From Bacteroides muris (ex Afrizal et al. 2022) (lineage in GTDB: Bacteria; Bacteroidota; Bacteroidia; Bacteroidales; Bacteroidaceae): 64,000 nt of DNA. The DNA lies in the NCBI RefSeq assembly GCF_004793475.1, contig NZ_SRYZ01000005.1:1-64000 (forward strand), written 5' to 3'. Of this stretch, positions 1-7,456 are shown one piece after another (the first letter of the stretch is position 1; each line of letters begins with the position of its first letter). The position numbers and the translations under genes were made by a program. The notes beneath the pieces were generated by a model that did not search any database, was not told the origin of the DNA, and saw only the letters and a program-made list of their open reading frames with translations.

Positions 1-37
1 ACTTGAAAATTAAATGTTTAACAGCATATATTTAATT

Positions 38-69
38 TTTGTCATCTACTAAAAAAATAACTAATTTTG
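38..69 (+). promoter_or_regulatory. Bacteroides-type sigma promoter
   Basis: TTTG at 38-41 and TAATTTTG at 62-69 are separated by 20 bp, which fits the known Bacteroidota primary sigma promoter (TTTG, 19-21 bp, TAnnTTTG). Transcription would begin near 75 and run into the small-enzyme operon. Sequence match only. Confidence 0.6.
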
Positions 70-74
70 CATTC

Positions 75-328
75 GGATAGGGAGCAACTCTTTCCAATAC
101 ATAAGAAAAAAGAAGCGTTATGCTCATCAAGTATTTGGAAACGTAGGAAATTTTCAAATTGCATACTCAGATGGCATAGTGGTTCTCACGCATATAGCGT
201 GGGCTGCTATTACTACATCTGTATGCAAGGTTTCCTACGACCTCCGAATAAAGAAGTGGCATTGCAGTCCGCGCTTTTGTATTTTAATAACCTGCCCTGT
301 TGGACTGATGGGCAAAAAGAAAAACGAT
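75..328 (+). other. long leader region without a convincing gene
   Basis: About 250 bp lie between the predicted transcription start and the first convincing start codon at 329. Open frames cross it on both strands, but the residues encoded upstream of 329 look like no family I know, and they would put an unrelated extension on a compact zinc-ribbon protein. It may be an untranslated leader or a mosaic of older sequence. A short dyad, CACGCATATAGCGTG, occurs near 188-202. Confidence 0.35.
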
Positions 329-598
329 ATGGAACAAAAATTCTGTCAAAGCTGCGGTATGCCGCTAACAAACGAAATCCTCGGTACGAATACCGATGGC
401 ACACTCAATGAAGATTATTGCATCTACTGCTACAAAGATGGCAAGTTTGCGCAGGATATGACTATGGAGCAGATGATTGACCACTGCGCCCAATTCACTG
501 ATGAGATAAACAAGCAGTCAGGACAGAACTTGACACAGGAACAGGCTAAAGACATGATGCGTCAATTCTTCCCTCACCTTAAACGCTGGAAAAAATAG
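329..598 (+). CDS. small zinc ribbon protein
   Basis: An 89-residue protein with two CxxC knuckles near the N terminus (FCQSCGMPL and YCIYCYKDG, about residues 6-9 and 31-34), the layout of the putative zinc ribbon family PF12674. The rest is a helical, acidic and glutamine-rich tail. I chose the ATG at 329 because it starts just before the first CxxC; an in-frame ATG at 308 is possible, and the longer open frame to 179 is unlikely. It is the first gene of a + strand run (329-4638) with gaps of only a few bases, so probably an operon. The zinc-ribbon call is firm; its partner or target is unknown. Confidence 0.75.
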   Translation: MEQKFCQSCGMPLTNEILGTNTDGTLNEDYCIYCYKDGKFAQDMTMEQMIDHCAQFTDEINKQSGQNLTQEQAKDMMRQFFPHLKRWKK

Positions 599-605
599 AC
601 TCGTT

Positions 606-896
606 ATGTTTATTGCAATTCTCACATACAAAAAGCCGTTGAGCGAGGTTGATAACTATCTGAGTGCGCACCGTGAATATCTCGCCAAACATTATGCCAT
701 CGGAGATTTCATAACATCTGGGCCACAGATCCCTCGCATTGGTGGCGTGATAATGATAAAAGCCAACAACCGTGAAGCGGTTGATGCTATTATTTCCGAA
801 GATCCGTTCTACATCAACGGCATCGCCGATTATCAGATAGTGAAGTTTTCTCCGACAATGTTTGCCAACGATTCGTTAAAATCATTTCTGGAATGA
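606..896 (+). CDS. YciI-like protein
   Basis: A 96-residue protein of the YciI family (dimeric alpha/beta ferredoxin-like fold). The N-terminal strand FIAILTYKKP is followed by the family's AHREYL helix with its conserved histidine, then SGPQIP and a late EDPF motif (about residues 61-64). Some family members have a His-Asp pair and act as small dehalogenase- or lactonase-like enzymes, but most have no known substrate. The start at 606 follows the zinc ribbon stop by 7 bp, and the end overlaps the next gene by 4 bp (ATGA), which indicates translational coupling. The exact reaction cannot be read from the sequence. Confidence 0.8.
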   Translation: MFIAILTYKKPLSEVDNYLSAHREYLAKHYAIGDFITSGPQIPRIGGVIMIKANNREAVDAIISEDPFYINGIADYQIVKFSPTMFANDSLKSFLE

Positions 897-1462
897 AAGT
901 AATCGGTATTAACGGTAGCGCACGGAAAAATGGCAATACGGCAATCTTAATCCGCACAATATTTGAGGAACTGAATAAGAAAGGTGTTGAAACCGAGCTT
1001 ATTCAGTTGGCAGATGTCGATATAGAGCCGTGCCGTGCTTGCTTCGCCTGCAGAGGCAAGGACAACTGTGTGTTCCGTAAAGATGGTTTTGCCGAGGTAT
1101 TCAGTAAAATGGTGGAAGCCGACGGAATAATACTCGGCTCTTCGGTCTATTCAGCCGATGTTTCATCCCGGATGAAAGCATTGTTGGACAGGGGTGGTGT
1201 TGTAGCAGCCACTAACCCCGGAATTCTTAAACATAAAGTAGGCGTGGCGGTTGCCGCTGTGCGCCGTGCCGGAGGCATGACATCCGTTGATACCATGAAT
1301 CATTTCTTTCTCAATAAAGAAATGATTGTCATAGGCTCGACTTATTGGAATATGGTATATGGGCGAGAAATCGGCGATGTACTTAACGATGACGAAGGTA
1401 TTGCCAATATGCGCAACCTCGGTCAGAATATGGCTTCAATTATGTCTAAATTAAATTCGTGA
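893..1462 (+). CDS. iron-sulfur flavoprotein / NAD(P)H-dependent FMN reductase family
   Basis: A 189-residue flavodoxin-fold protein. The N-terminal GINGSARKNGNT loop binds the FMN phosphate. Near residues 47-60 there is a compact cysteine cluster, C-x2-C-x2-C-x5-C (CRACFACRGKDNC), characteristic of archaeal and bacterial iron-sulfur flavoproteins that bind one [4Fe-4S] cluster. The later GSSVYSADVS segment fits the second flavin loop. It probably transfers electrons from a reduced carrier to a small-molecule acceptor in the cytoplasm. Its ATG overlaps the YciI stop. The electron donor and acceptor are unknown. Cluster binding is inferred from cysteine spacing. Confidence 0.8.
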   Translation: MKVIGINGSARKNGNTAILIRTIFEELNKKGVETELIQLADVDIEPCRACFACRGKDNCVFRKDGFAEVFSKMVEADGIILGSSVYSADVSSRMKALLDRGGVVAATNPGILKHKVGVAVAAVRRAGGMTSVDTMNHFFLNKEMIVIGSTYWNMVYGREIGDVLNDDEGIANMRNLGQNMASIMSKLNS

Positions 1463-1520
1463 GATTATGTCATATTTCAATCGAAAACATATAATTAACT
1501 ATACGAAAAGAAAAAAATCA

Positions 1521-2009
1521 ATGAAACTGCAGATTAAATCATTCATTGCTATCGCAATTTTATCGGGAGTAATCGCAACAGGATGTTCTGGTAATAAAAA
1601 GAACAGTGCCAATGTCGCAGAAAGCACAACTTTGAAAACAATGGCGGATGCAGACATTCGGGGACAATGGTACATAGAAAACATAGTCTTCAATGATTCG
1701 GATTATGTCCGCCCGGACGAAACTATGCACAGTCTTCGCCAATATATCATTTTTGAAGACAGCACATATTTCATCCAGACAAACTGCAACACAATCTCGG
1801 GGCCTTACACCATTACAGGTGATTCAATCACTTTTGGCGACGGAGCAATGACCGAGATGGCTTGCGACGACATGGCGGTCGAAGACGCCTTGCGCAGGAT
1901 TCTACCGGATATATCCACAATAGATCTTCAAAACGATTCGGTAGTCAGACTGAATGGGGCCACACCTGCAGAATGTATCCTGCTTCGTAAAGCGACCGAA
2001 ATAAAATGA
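1521..2009 (+). CDS. META domain lipoprotein
   Basis: A 162-residue lipoprotein. From the ATG at 1521 the protein begins with a basic residue pair, a hydrophobic stretch and a lipobox ending ATGC at about residue 23; the in-frame ATG at 1467 would bury this signal, so 1521 is preferred. The mature part has the META/HslJ pattern: a tryptophan-led strand (RGQWYIENI), an xTNCN segment, GPYTITGDSITFG, and EMACDD followed by an acidic E-x2-L helix. META proteins are linked to heat or antibiotic stress tolerance, but their biochemistry is not settled. Gap to the previous gene is about 58 bp, still within the operon. Confidence 0.8.
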   Translation: MKLQIKSFIAIAILSGVIATGCSGNKKNSANVAESTTLKTMADADIRGQWYIENIVFNDSDYVRPDETMHSLRQYIIFEDSTYFIQTNCNTISGPYTITGDSITFGDGAMTEMACDDMAVEDALRRILPDISTIDLQNDSVVRLNGATPAECILLRKATEIK

Positions 2010-2038
2010 TGACCCCAATATAAAATATTTGTGATATT

Positions 2039-2248
2039 ATGCCATACATATCAGTTGAGAGCGGAGCATTGACCTCCGAGCAAAAGAAAGAACTTATCGA
2101 ACGACTGACAGCAACAGCCGCCGAGATAACCCATATCCCGGAACAGTTCTTCACCGTCACCATCAAGGAATTGCCAGATGAGAACTTCGGCATAGGCGGC
2201 AAGTCGATAGACGAAATCAAACGCAACTATATTGGAAAGGAACATTAG
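2039..2248 (+). CDS. 4-oxalocrotonate tautomerase-like protein
   Basis: A 69-residue protein beginning Met-Pro-Tyr-Ile, so that removal of Met exposes the N-terminal proline used as catalytic base in the tautomerase superfamily. The length and the beta-alpha-beta pattern (PYISVESG, then a helix from SEQKKEL, then FFTVTIKEL) match 4-OT subunits, and GGKSIDEI resembles the conserved C-terminal hairpin. These enzymes assemble as hexamers or trimer-of-dimers. The native substrate is unknown. It is followed 2 bp later by the GyrI-like gene. Confidence 0.8.
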   Translation: MPYISVESGALTSEQKKELIERLTATAAEITHIPEQFFTVTIKELPDENFGIGGKSIDEIKRNYIGKEH

Positions 2249-2250
2249 AA

Positions 2251-2883
2251 ATGGCATTTGACTATAAAAAAGAGTATAAAGCTTTATATATGCCTGAATC
2301 CACACCGGCAGTCGTTGATGTGCCTGTCATGAAATTCATCGCTGTAAATGGTGCAGGCAACCCCAATGACCCTGACGGCGAATATCAGAAGGCTCTTGGC
2401 ATGCTATATCCGGTGGCTTATGCCATAAAGATGAGTTATAAGACCGATTACCATATTGACGGGTTCTTTGAATATGTTGTGCCGCCGCTTGAAGGCTTGT
2501 GGTGGACAAACAATGCCATAGGTGATTTTACCCACAAATCCGCCTTCAAATGGACAGCAATGATACGTGTCCCTGATTTTGTTGACAACAATGATGTTGA
2601 ATGGGCGAAAGCAGAGGTGCTGAAAAAGAAAAGACTTGACTGTTCCGCCCTTTTCCTCATGACTTTTGAGGAAGGTCTATGCGTACAGAGTATGCACATC
2701 GGGGCGTATGATACCGAGCCTGCAACACTTGCCGTGATTGACCGATTTATAAAAACAGGTGGTTATATCAAGGATATTAATTCCTCCCGTCGTCATCACG
2801 AGATATATCTTTCCGATCCGAGGAAAACCAGTCCCGATAAGATGAAGACGGTTCTAAGAATCCCCATTGCAAAGCACGAATGA
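2251..2883 (+). CDS. GyrI-like small-molecule binding domain protein
   Basis: A 210-residue cytoplasmic protein of the stand-alone GyrI-like (SOUL/GyrI) family, COG4832 type. Recognisable parts are the N-terminal KKEYKALY helix, the VPVMKFIAVNGAGNP strand, a YQKALGMLYPVAYAIK helix, LEGLWW, and the C-terminal HHEIYLSDPRKTSP segment typical of this family. Related domains bind hydrophobic ligands; some catalyse hydrolysis of cyclopropanoid toxins. No DNA-binding part is present. The gene overlaps the next by 4 bp (ATGA). The family call is good; the ligand is unknown. Confidence 0.8.
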   Translation: MAFDYKKEYKALYMPESTPAVVDVPVMKFIAVNGAGNPNDPDGEYQKALGMLYPVAYAIKMSYKTDYHIDGFFEYVVPPLEGLWWTNNAIGDFTHKSAFKWTAMIRVPDFVDNNDVEWAKAEVLKKKRLDCSALFLMTFEEGLCVQSMHIGAYDTEPATLAVIDRFIKTGGYIKDINSSRRHHEIYLSDPRKTSPDKMKTVLRIPIAKHE

Positions 2884-3863
2884 ATCTACAGCTACGACCA
2901 TACAAATCAGCTGATGCCAATATAATCACTACTTGGCTTAAAAGCGAATATCTTATGCGCCAATGGTGCGCTGACCGATATGAGCGTTATCCCGTCACTC
3001 CAGATGATATGAACTCTTATCATCAGCAATACATTGACGGACATAACTCTATTGCTCTGACTATGGTTGACGGTGAAGAGATTGTCGGGTATATTACTCT
3101 ACGCACTCCGGCAGATGATTTATCCGAACAACGTCTTGGTTTTGTTATTGTTGATGACTCAAAGCGTGGCAAAGGATTGGGAAAAACTCTTGTCAGCATG
3201 GCGGTTGATTATGCATTCTGCAAACTCGAAGCCACAAAAGTGTCATTGGGCGTGTTTGAAAACAATCCGGCTGCAATACGTTGTTATGAATCGGTTGGAT
3301 TCCATCGTGTTGGCAGACAAGAAACTGAGAGTTACAGATGTCTTGGTGAAACATGGAATTGTATTGAAATGGAATACCAGAATAATATTACAATACGCAC
3401 AATTGAATCAGACGAAGCAATGCTCTTGACAGAATTCCTTTATGAAGCCATATATCAGCCGGCAGGAAGTCAGAAAGTGCCTCGTACAGTATTGCAACAA
3501 CCCATGATATGGGCGTATGTAAAAGATTTCGGCAAATTGCCGGATGACATATGTCTGGTGGCTGTCGTTGACGGTCTGATTGTCGGGGCGGCATGGTCGA
3601 GGCTCGGCTGTTCATACGGCAAGATTGATGACACAACGCCTGAATTTGCAATCTCCGTATATCCCGAATACCGAGGAAAAGGCATTGGCACAAGGCTTCT
3701 TTCTTCCTTATTGGATGCTATTCATAAAATAGGATATGGAACAGTCTCATTGTCAGTCGATAAATCCAATTATGCTGTGGGAATGTATCTTAAAGCCGGT
3801 TTTGAAATATTGGAAGAAAGAGAACATGATTATATAATGGTTAAACGCTGGAATAATGAGTGA
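2880..3863 (+). CDS. tandem GNAT acetyltransferase
   Basis: A 327-residue protein made of two GNAT domains. The first (about 1-165) carries the acetyl-CoA loop RGKGLGKTL and a motif B region ending CYESVGFHRVG. The second (about 170-327) carries RGKGIGTRLL and a matching end, MYLKAGFEILEE. Both CoA loops look intact, so both halves may be active. Single-domain GNATs are about 150-180 residues, so this is a fusion. The start overlaps the GyrI-like stop, and the end overlaps the esterase by 8 bp. Substrates could be an amine drug, a protein N terminus or a metabolite; none can be chosen from sequence. Confidence 0.85.
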   Translation: MNLQLRPYKSADANIITTWLKSEYLMRQWCADRYERYPVTPDDMNSYHQQYIDGHNSIALTMVDGEEIVGYITLRTPADDLSEQRLGFVIVDDSKRGKGLGKTLVSMAVDYAFCKLEATKVSLGVFENNPAAIRCYESVGFHRVGRQETESYRCLGETWNCIEMEYQNNITIRTIESDEAMLLTEFLYEAIYQPAGSQKVPRTVLQQPMIWAYVKDFGKLPDDICLVAVVDGLIVGAAWSRLGCSYGKIDDTTPEFAISVYPEYRGKGIGTRLLSSLLDAIHKIGYGTVSLSVDKSNYAVGMYLKAGFEILEEREHDYIMVKRWNNE

Positions 3864-4638
3864 AATTCGACATATTTCATACGACAGTACCTACCTAAAC
3901 AAGCAGATGGCACTCGCGGTCTATCTTCCTGATGAATATAAATATGGCAGTAAATTCCCTGTATTGTATTTTCTGCATGGAAGAAGTGGTGATGAGTCTT
4001 TTATTGAGCAGTTAGGTTTGGCACAATTGACAGATTCACTGATTGCCGCATCCAAAATAGAACCGATGATAATCGTTTGTCCACGAATGGATAATAGCCG
4101 TGGTCTGAACTCAGCCAAGATTGCACGTCAGGAAAAGATAGGTAATAATGTGATAGATGTCGGTAGATATGAGGATTATTTTATCCAAGAAATTATTCCA
4201 TATATTGATGGGAATTTCAATACAATAGCCTCTCGAAAGGGAAGATATGTAGGAGGGTGTTCTGCCGGAGGATTTGCAGCAATCCATTACGGCTTAAAAT
4301 ACCCCGAACTATTTTCCAGGATAGGTGGACATATGCCTGCTATAGAAACTGAACTTGCCCTATCGGATATTCCCTATTATGGGAACGAACACAGTTTTCA
4401 TAAAAACAATCCTCTGGAGTTCGAGCGATTTGAAAAGCTACATCAAAAGCAAGAGTGGTTTCTTGATGCAGGGGATGAAGATGAGGGTGGTTTCAACAAT
4501 GCGGTGGAATCATTGTCCAAGAAATTAATATCACATGGAATCTGCGTCGAGCATCATATATCGCCCGGACATCATAATCTTCAATATGTCAAAAGCAATA
4601 TTTGGAAATACTTAATCTTTTACGGAAACAGGATATGA
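3856..4638 (+). CDS. esterase family alpha/beta hydrolase
   Basis: A 260-residue protein of the putative esterase family (PF00756, esterase D/Fes-like). The nucleophile elbow GGCSAGG puts the catalytic serine near residue 136. An oxyanion-hole segment FLHGRSGDE lies near 39-47, an acidic candidate in LDAGDEDEGG near 200, and a histidine in SPGHHN near 232-236. There is no signal peptide, so it is cytoplasmic. It begins inside the GNAT gene (8-bp overlap) and closes the operon. Substrate unknown; the neighbouring acetyltransferase suggests, only weakly, acyl-group chemistry. Confidence 0.8.
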   Translation: MSEIRHISYDSTYLNKQMALAVYLPDEYKYGSKFPVLYFLHGRSGDESFIEQLGLAQLTDSLIAASKIEPMIIVCPRMDNSRGLNSAKIARQEKIGNNVIDVGRYEDYFIQEIIPYIDGNFNTIASRKGRYVGGCSAGGFAAIHYGLKYPELFSRIGGHMPAIETELALSDIPYYGNEHSFHKNNPLEFERFEKLHQKQEWFLDAGDEDEGGFNNAVESLSKKLISHGICVEHHISPGHHNLQYVKSNIWKYLIFYGNRI

Positions 4639-4840
4639 ACGAGTTCAAACAATTAGGTTCACATACGGATTTTACCGCTAATAATTGTATACTGCTATGG
4701 AAAGTCGCAAAGTAATCATAACTTGGATTGCCGTTACAGTAGCAGTGATGTTCGCATTGCCGTTTGCTGTGGCAGGATTCGCGTCGGAATGTTCGGGAAT
4801 GGCTTTGTGTATGATATTGTTTCATGACTTCATAAGGTAA
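4635..4840 (+). pseudogene. broken small membrane-protein gene
   Basis: Two short frames follow the esterase. A 26-codon frame (4635-4715) starts inside the esterase stop (ATGA), and a 47-codon frame starts at 4697. The second encodes an N-terminal membrane helix (ITWIAVTVAVMFALPFAVAG) and then ends abruptly in SGMALCMILFHDFIR just before the mobile elements. I read the second as the 5' end of a longer membrane-protein gene cut off by rearrangement at the island edge. It might instead be a genuine small membrane peptide. Confidence 0.4.
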
Positions 4841-4977
4841 TTGGAAATGGAAAGAATGGGTCAGTCCGAAAACCATGTGGGTGATTAATCGTAAACGATG
4901 AGTTATAATACTGGTACCCAATCAAGCGGTTGTCTGACATACTTAATTTATAGGGTGTTCAGTTCTATGTTCCAAAA

Positions 4978-6183
4978 TTAACTCGCATTATTGAGTGTTC
5001 TGGAACGCAGAGCCACCCGATTCGGAGATAGATTCTCCTTGGCCCAGAGATCTATGTCCTTAAGTTTAACATTGGCCAAGCGTACTTTGAAATTTTGTTT
5101 TTTAGCGTCAGAATAGACAGCGATTTTGGGATATAGCGGCAGCATTAGAATCATCGGTGTGAACCCGTGAAGTTTATTGGAAGATACCTTTGATTTCAAT
5201 ATACCGAATTCAGATTCAATTATGTCCGAGGAAATGTTTCGTATCTGCCTGCTGTCATTAAGCACAGCAGCCTGTCGTTTGAAATAATCCAGCATTCTGA
5301 GACCGACACAAGCCCGCCTGTTGGTGGCGTTGCCGATTAGATTCCGGATGATATGATGCTGACAAAGGGCGTTGGTTCTGAGTCCAAACCCTTCACGCTT
5401 GCAAAGAGTTTCAAGATAGGTTACGGACTCGACGCAGACACCAAGTTCGTCAATGAGGTCTCTATACTGAAGGAGAAAAGAATAAGCTTCCTTCATGTCG
5501 TCATCCAGGGAATCAAGACAACCAAGCATTTTCTGACCCCACGTGACCCATTCACGAAGATTCATGAACCGAGCCATGGCACGCATATTGGGAGGCAGAA
5601 GCCATGCCTTGTCGGTGAGATGATATTGCAGCCTGATTTTGCCGAGTTTTTCGGTTAGTGACACAAAATCAGCATCCTTCCCATAGACATGCTTCATGCA
5701 GTTGCCCAATGTGTGGCTTATGTCAAGATGATGGGCAATGCCTGCATCCTTAAAGCCGCCTACAAGATTATGCGCACCGTCGGATATACCGTATTCCGGA
5801 GAACTTCCGGTTTTCTCAGAGGCTTTGTCAATGACCTCTTTGACATCATTCCGTTTGAAGCGGTTCCCGATGTGCATACCCAATATGGTGACATCATCAT
5901 GATTCAGTGGTTTGCCTGTATGTTCAGCAGGAACACCCAGCACTACAAGAAGTTTCTCCTTGTTAATCATGATGCTTTCATCGATTATGTGAGCATACTT
6001 ACCGCCTTGTGGAGCATCATCCTCATAGACGGAGAGTCCGAGCTTGCGAACCCAGTTGGCTACAGAGTTGTAGCACGGGAGCTTCCCCAATGGCTCTCCG
6101 GTAACCTCCTCAAATATCCCGATTATGGATATGACGGTTCGCAGTCCGCATCCTGTCCGTACATAGATCAGCACGCAAAGCAT
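4978..6183 (-). CDS. probable DDE-type transposase of the IS
   Basis: A 401-residue protein filling most of the IS between its terminal repeats. Candidate catalytic acids are the Asp in HIIDESIMIN (about residue 69), the Asp in YGISDGAHNL and the Glu in DIIESEFGILK, giving a plausible D-D-E order, with the last acid in a helix as usual. A DISHTLGN motif follows the second Asp. The N terminus starts abruptly without an obvious DNA-binding domain, which may be supplied by the upstream 79-codon ORF. That frame ends only 2 bp before this ATG, so coupled translation or frameshifting is possible. I do not recognise the family. Confidence 0.7.
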   Translation of the reverse strand: MLCVLIYVRTGCGLRTVISIIGIFEEVTGEPLGKLPCYNSVANWVRKLGLSVYEDDAPQGGKYAHIIDESIMINKEKLLVVLGVPAEHTGKPLNHDDVTILGMHIGNRFKRNDVKEVIDKASEKTGSSPEYGISDGAHNLVGGFKDAGIAHHLDISHTLGNCMKHVYGKDADFVSLTEKLGKIRLQYHLTDKAWLLPPNMRAMARFMNLREWVTWGQKMLGCLDSLDDDMKEAYSFLLQYRDLIDELGVCVESVTYLETLCKREGFGLRTNALCQHHIIRNLIGNATNRRACVGLRMLDYFKRQAAVLNDSRQIRNISSDIIESEFGILKSKVSSNKLHGFTPMILMLPLYPKIAVYSDAKKQNFKVRLANVKLKDIDLWAKENLSPNRVALRSRTLNNAS

Positions 6184-6185
6184 TA

Positions 6186-6425
6186 TTAGCTGAATAGAGA
6201 ATCTATGTCCGGGAACAGGCTCGAAAGCAACTTGCGTTGTTCTTCGGTCACGGTTATTGTCGGCACGTCTTTTTTTTTGAGTTCTTTCTTCAAATCTGAG
6301 ATTTTGGCTTTGTCAGCCTCCTTTTGAGATTTGAGTTTGCTTTTAAGCTTGGAGTTCTCTTTACGAAGACGTTTCAACTCCTGTTCCGGGGTCTCCTCGG
6401 GGATATTTGAACCTGATTTTTTCAT
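6186..6425 (-). CDS. IS accessory coiled-coil ORF
   Basis: A 79-residue, very lysine- and glutamate-rich protein. Residues 12-52 form a predicted coiled coil (ELKRLRKENSKLKSKLK and following), then a short segment VTEEQRKLLSSLFPDIDSLF. It lies upstream of the transposase in the same direction, with TAA-TA-ATG between them. In two-ORF insertion sequences the first protein often supplies oligomerisation or DNA binding. That role is inferred from position and coiled-coil character only. Confidence 0.6.
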   Translation of the reverse strand: MKKSGSNIPEETPEQELKRLRKENSKLKSKLKSQKEADKAKISDLKKELKKKDVPTITVTEEQRKLLSSLFPDIDSLFS

Positions 6426-6743
6426 TGTTTCTTTTAGTTGATTATTAGACTATAAAGATACTAAAAATCAATGAACTACCAAAACTCCCAATGTACTCTT
6501 TTGCGCTAAAATTCAATATTTTAAGCACGTATTTTTATTAAATTTTTAGGTGTTTTGAATGACGTTGTTCGGAACATCAAACTGAACACCCTACTTAATT
6601 TATAATGCCTTAAAAGAATCTGTATTCTTACATTGCAATATTGGAATTTTTTCAAAATATTATGTCCACAGGGTTTTCGGACTGATCCGAAAGAATCACT
6701 GATCAATGCATAGTCGCTCGGCAGTTTTCTTAAATAATACAAA

Positions 6744-6783
6744 AACACCCGATTTTACATTCTTGGGTGTAAAATCGGGTGTT
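6744..6783. terminator. strong hairpin, probably bidirectional terminator
   Basis: A perfect 16-bp stem (6744-6759 with 6768-6783, core ACACCCGATTTTACA) and an 8-nt loop lie between the accessory region and tRNA-Ser. Upstream A residues and downstream T-rich sequence suit termination in both directions. Confidence 0.7.
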
Positions 6784-6817
6784 CATTTTACAATTTGCTG
6801 ATTTTCAGCGTTTATTG

Positions 6818-6902
6818 CGGAGAGACAGGGATTCGAACCCCGGGTACCTCGCAGTACAACGGTTTTCAAGACCGCCGCAATCGACCACTCTGCCACCTCT
6901 CC
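6818..6902 (-). tRNA. tRNA-Ser (anticodon TGA)
   Basis: Read on the minus strand this folds as a class II tRNA: a 7-bp acceptor (GGAGAGG with TCTCTCC plus discriminator G), a D arm, an anticodon loop CTTGAAA giving TGA, a long variable arm (around ACTGCGAGGTA) and the T loop GGTTCGAATCC. A long variable arm with TGA identifies serine. CCA is not encoded. Its 3' end faces the accessory region on the left, so it could be an integration site, though no integrase is visible here. Confidence 0.95.
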
Positions 6903-7129
6903 AAACTCCTCTTTCAAGAAGTGCTTTTCTCTTAAAGCGATGCAAAGGTACAAATCATTTTTTATTCTACAAACTTTTCTGCACAAAAAAAGAGCAATTA
7001 TAGCAAAATTCTTGTTCATACCCACTACGAAACCAGCATAACAGCATTTAGACTATTTGTTAAAATGTACCAAAGACAATATAACATTCTACAACAAACT
7101 GATTATCAGCGCATTTACAAAGACCCACA

Positions 7130-7212
7130 TTCAGTATACGATTGAACCCTATTCAGTATACGACTGAATGGCATTCACTATACGACTGAATTAGGTTCAG
7201 AATACGACTGTT
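7130..7212. repeat. four 17-bp dyad repeats at 22-bp period
   Basis: Copies of TTCAGTATACGACTGAA occur at 7130-7146, 7152-7168, 7174-7190 and 7196-7212, each starting exactly 22 bp after the last. The second is a perfect 6-5-6 dyad (TTCAGT/ACTGAA); the others differ at a few bases. Two helical turns of spacing would put bound dimers on one face of the DNA. The array sits 250 bp upstream of pflB in otherwise gene-free sequence (6903-7456), so it is a candidate operator array. The binding protein is unknown. Confidence 0.7.
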
Positions 7213-7399
7213 CCTTAAACCTACATCATTTGTAAATAATGCAGATTATTATCCGATTCTTGTTCTGTTCATAAACCATATATTAAAGAAAGTATTAACA
7301 TCTCCACTTCCACAGACATTCACTACCTAATGACAGTTATTTTATACTGTTCAACATAAAAAGGGTAATCTCTCTTATAAAATTACGGAATTTATTCAG

Positions 7400-7408
7400 T
7401 ATTTTTGC
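7400..7408 (+). promoter_or_regulatory. probable pflB promoter -7 box
   Basis: TATTTTTGC matches the Bacteroides TAnnTTTG box; no clear TTTG lies at the usual upstream distance. The implied transcript starts about 45 bp before the pflB ATG. Confidence 0.45.
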
Positions 7409-7456
7409 ACGCTCTAAAGGATAACATTATCTAACCTACTAACAAAAACAAATTTT

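Larger units (their letters stand above)
4953..6591 (-). mobile_element. two-ORF insertion sequence, 1,639 bp, 13-bp target duplication
   Basis: The ends are inverted repeats: GGGTGTTCAGTT at the left edge (4953) and its complement ending at 6591, with similarity extending through a GTTCC/GGAAC block over about 25 bp. The 13-bp sequence TACTTAATTTATA is present at both borders (4940-4952 and 6592-6604). The element carries a short coiled-coil ORF and a transposase on the minus strand. Both frames are open and the ends intact, so it may still move. I could not assign it to an IS family; the long duplication is unusual. Confidence 0.85.
4850..6696. mobile_element. MITE-like element with 8-bp target duplication, interrupted by an IS
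   Basis: Arms at 4858-4880 and 6666-6688 are inverted copies, 21 of 23 bases identical, each built around CAGTCCGAAAACC. The 8-bp direct repeat GAAAGAAT lies immediately outside both arms (4850-4857 and 6689-6696), as expected of a target duplication. Removing the inserted IS and one copy of its own duplication leaves a 179-bp element with no coding capacity. This fits a miniature inverted-repeat element moved by a transposase that makes 8-bp duplications. The mobilising family is not identified. Confidence 0.75.

Noticed and set aside
67-411. 114-codon + strand frame at the left end
   Set aside because: It overlaps the zinc-ribbon gene out of frame, starts at a non-ATG codon inside the promoter box, and has no recognisable domain.
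1-6902. Integrative element at tRNA-Ser with defined ends
   Set aside because: No integrase and no second copy of the tRNA 3' end could be found in the window, so I do not mark attachment sites.
7130-7212. CRISPR array
   Set aside because: The repeats are 17 bp with 5-bp spacers of similar sequence; no cas genes and no 30-40-bp unique spacers, so it is not CRISPR.
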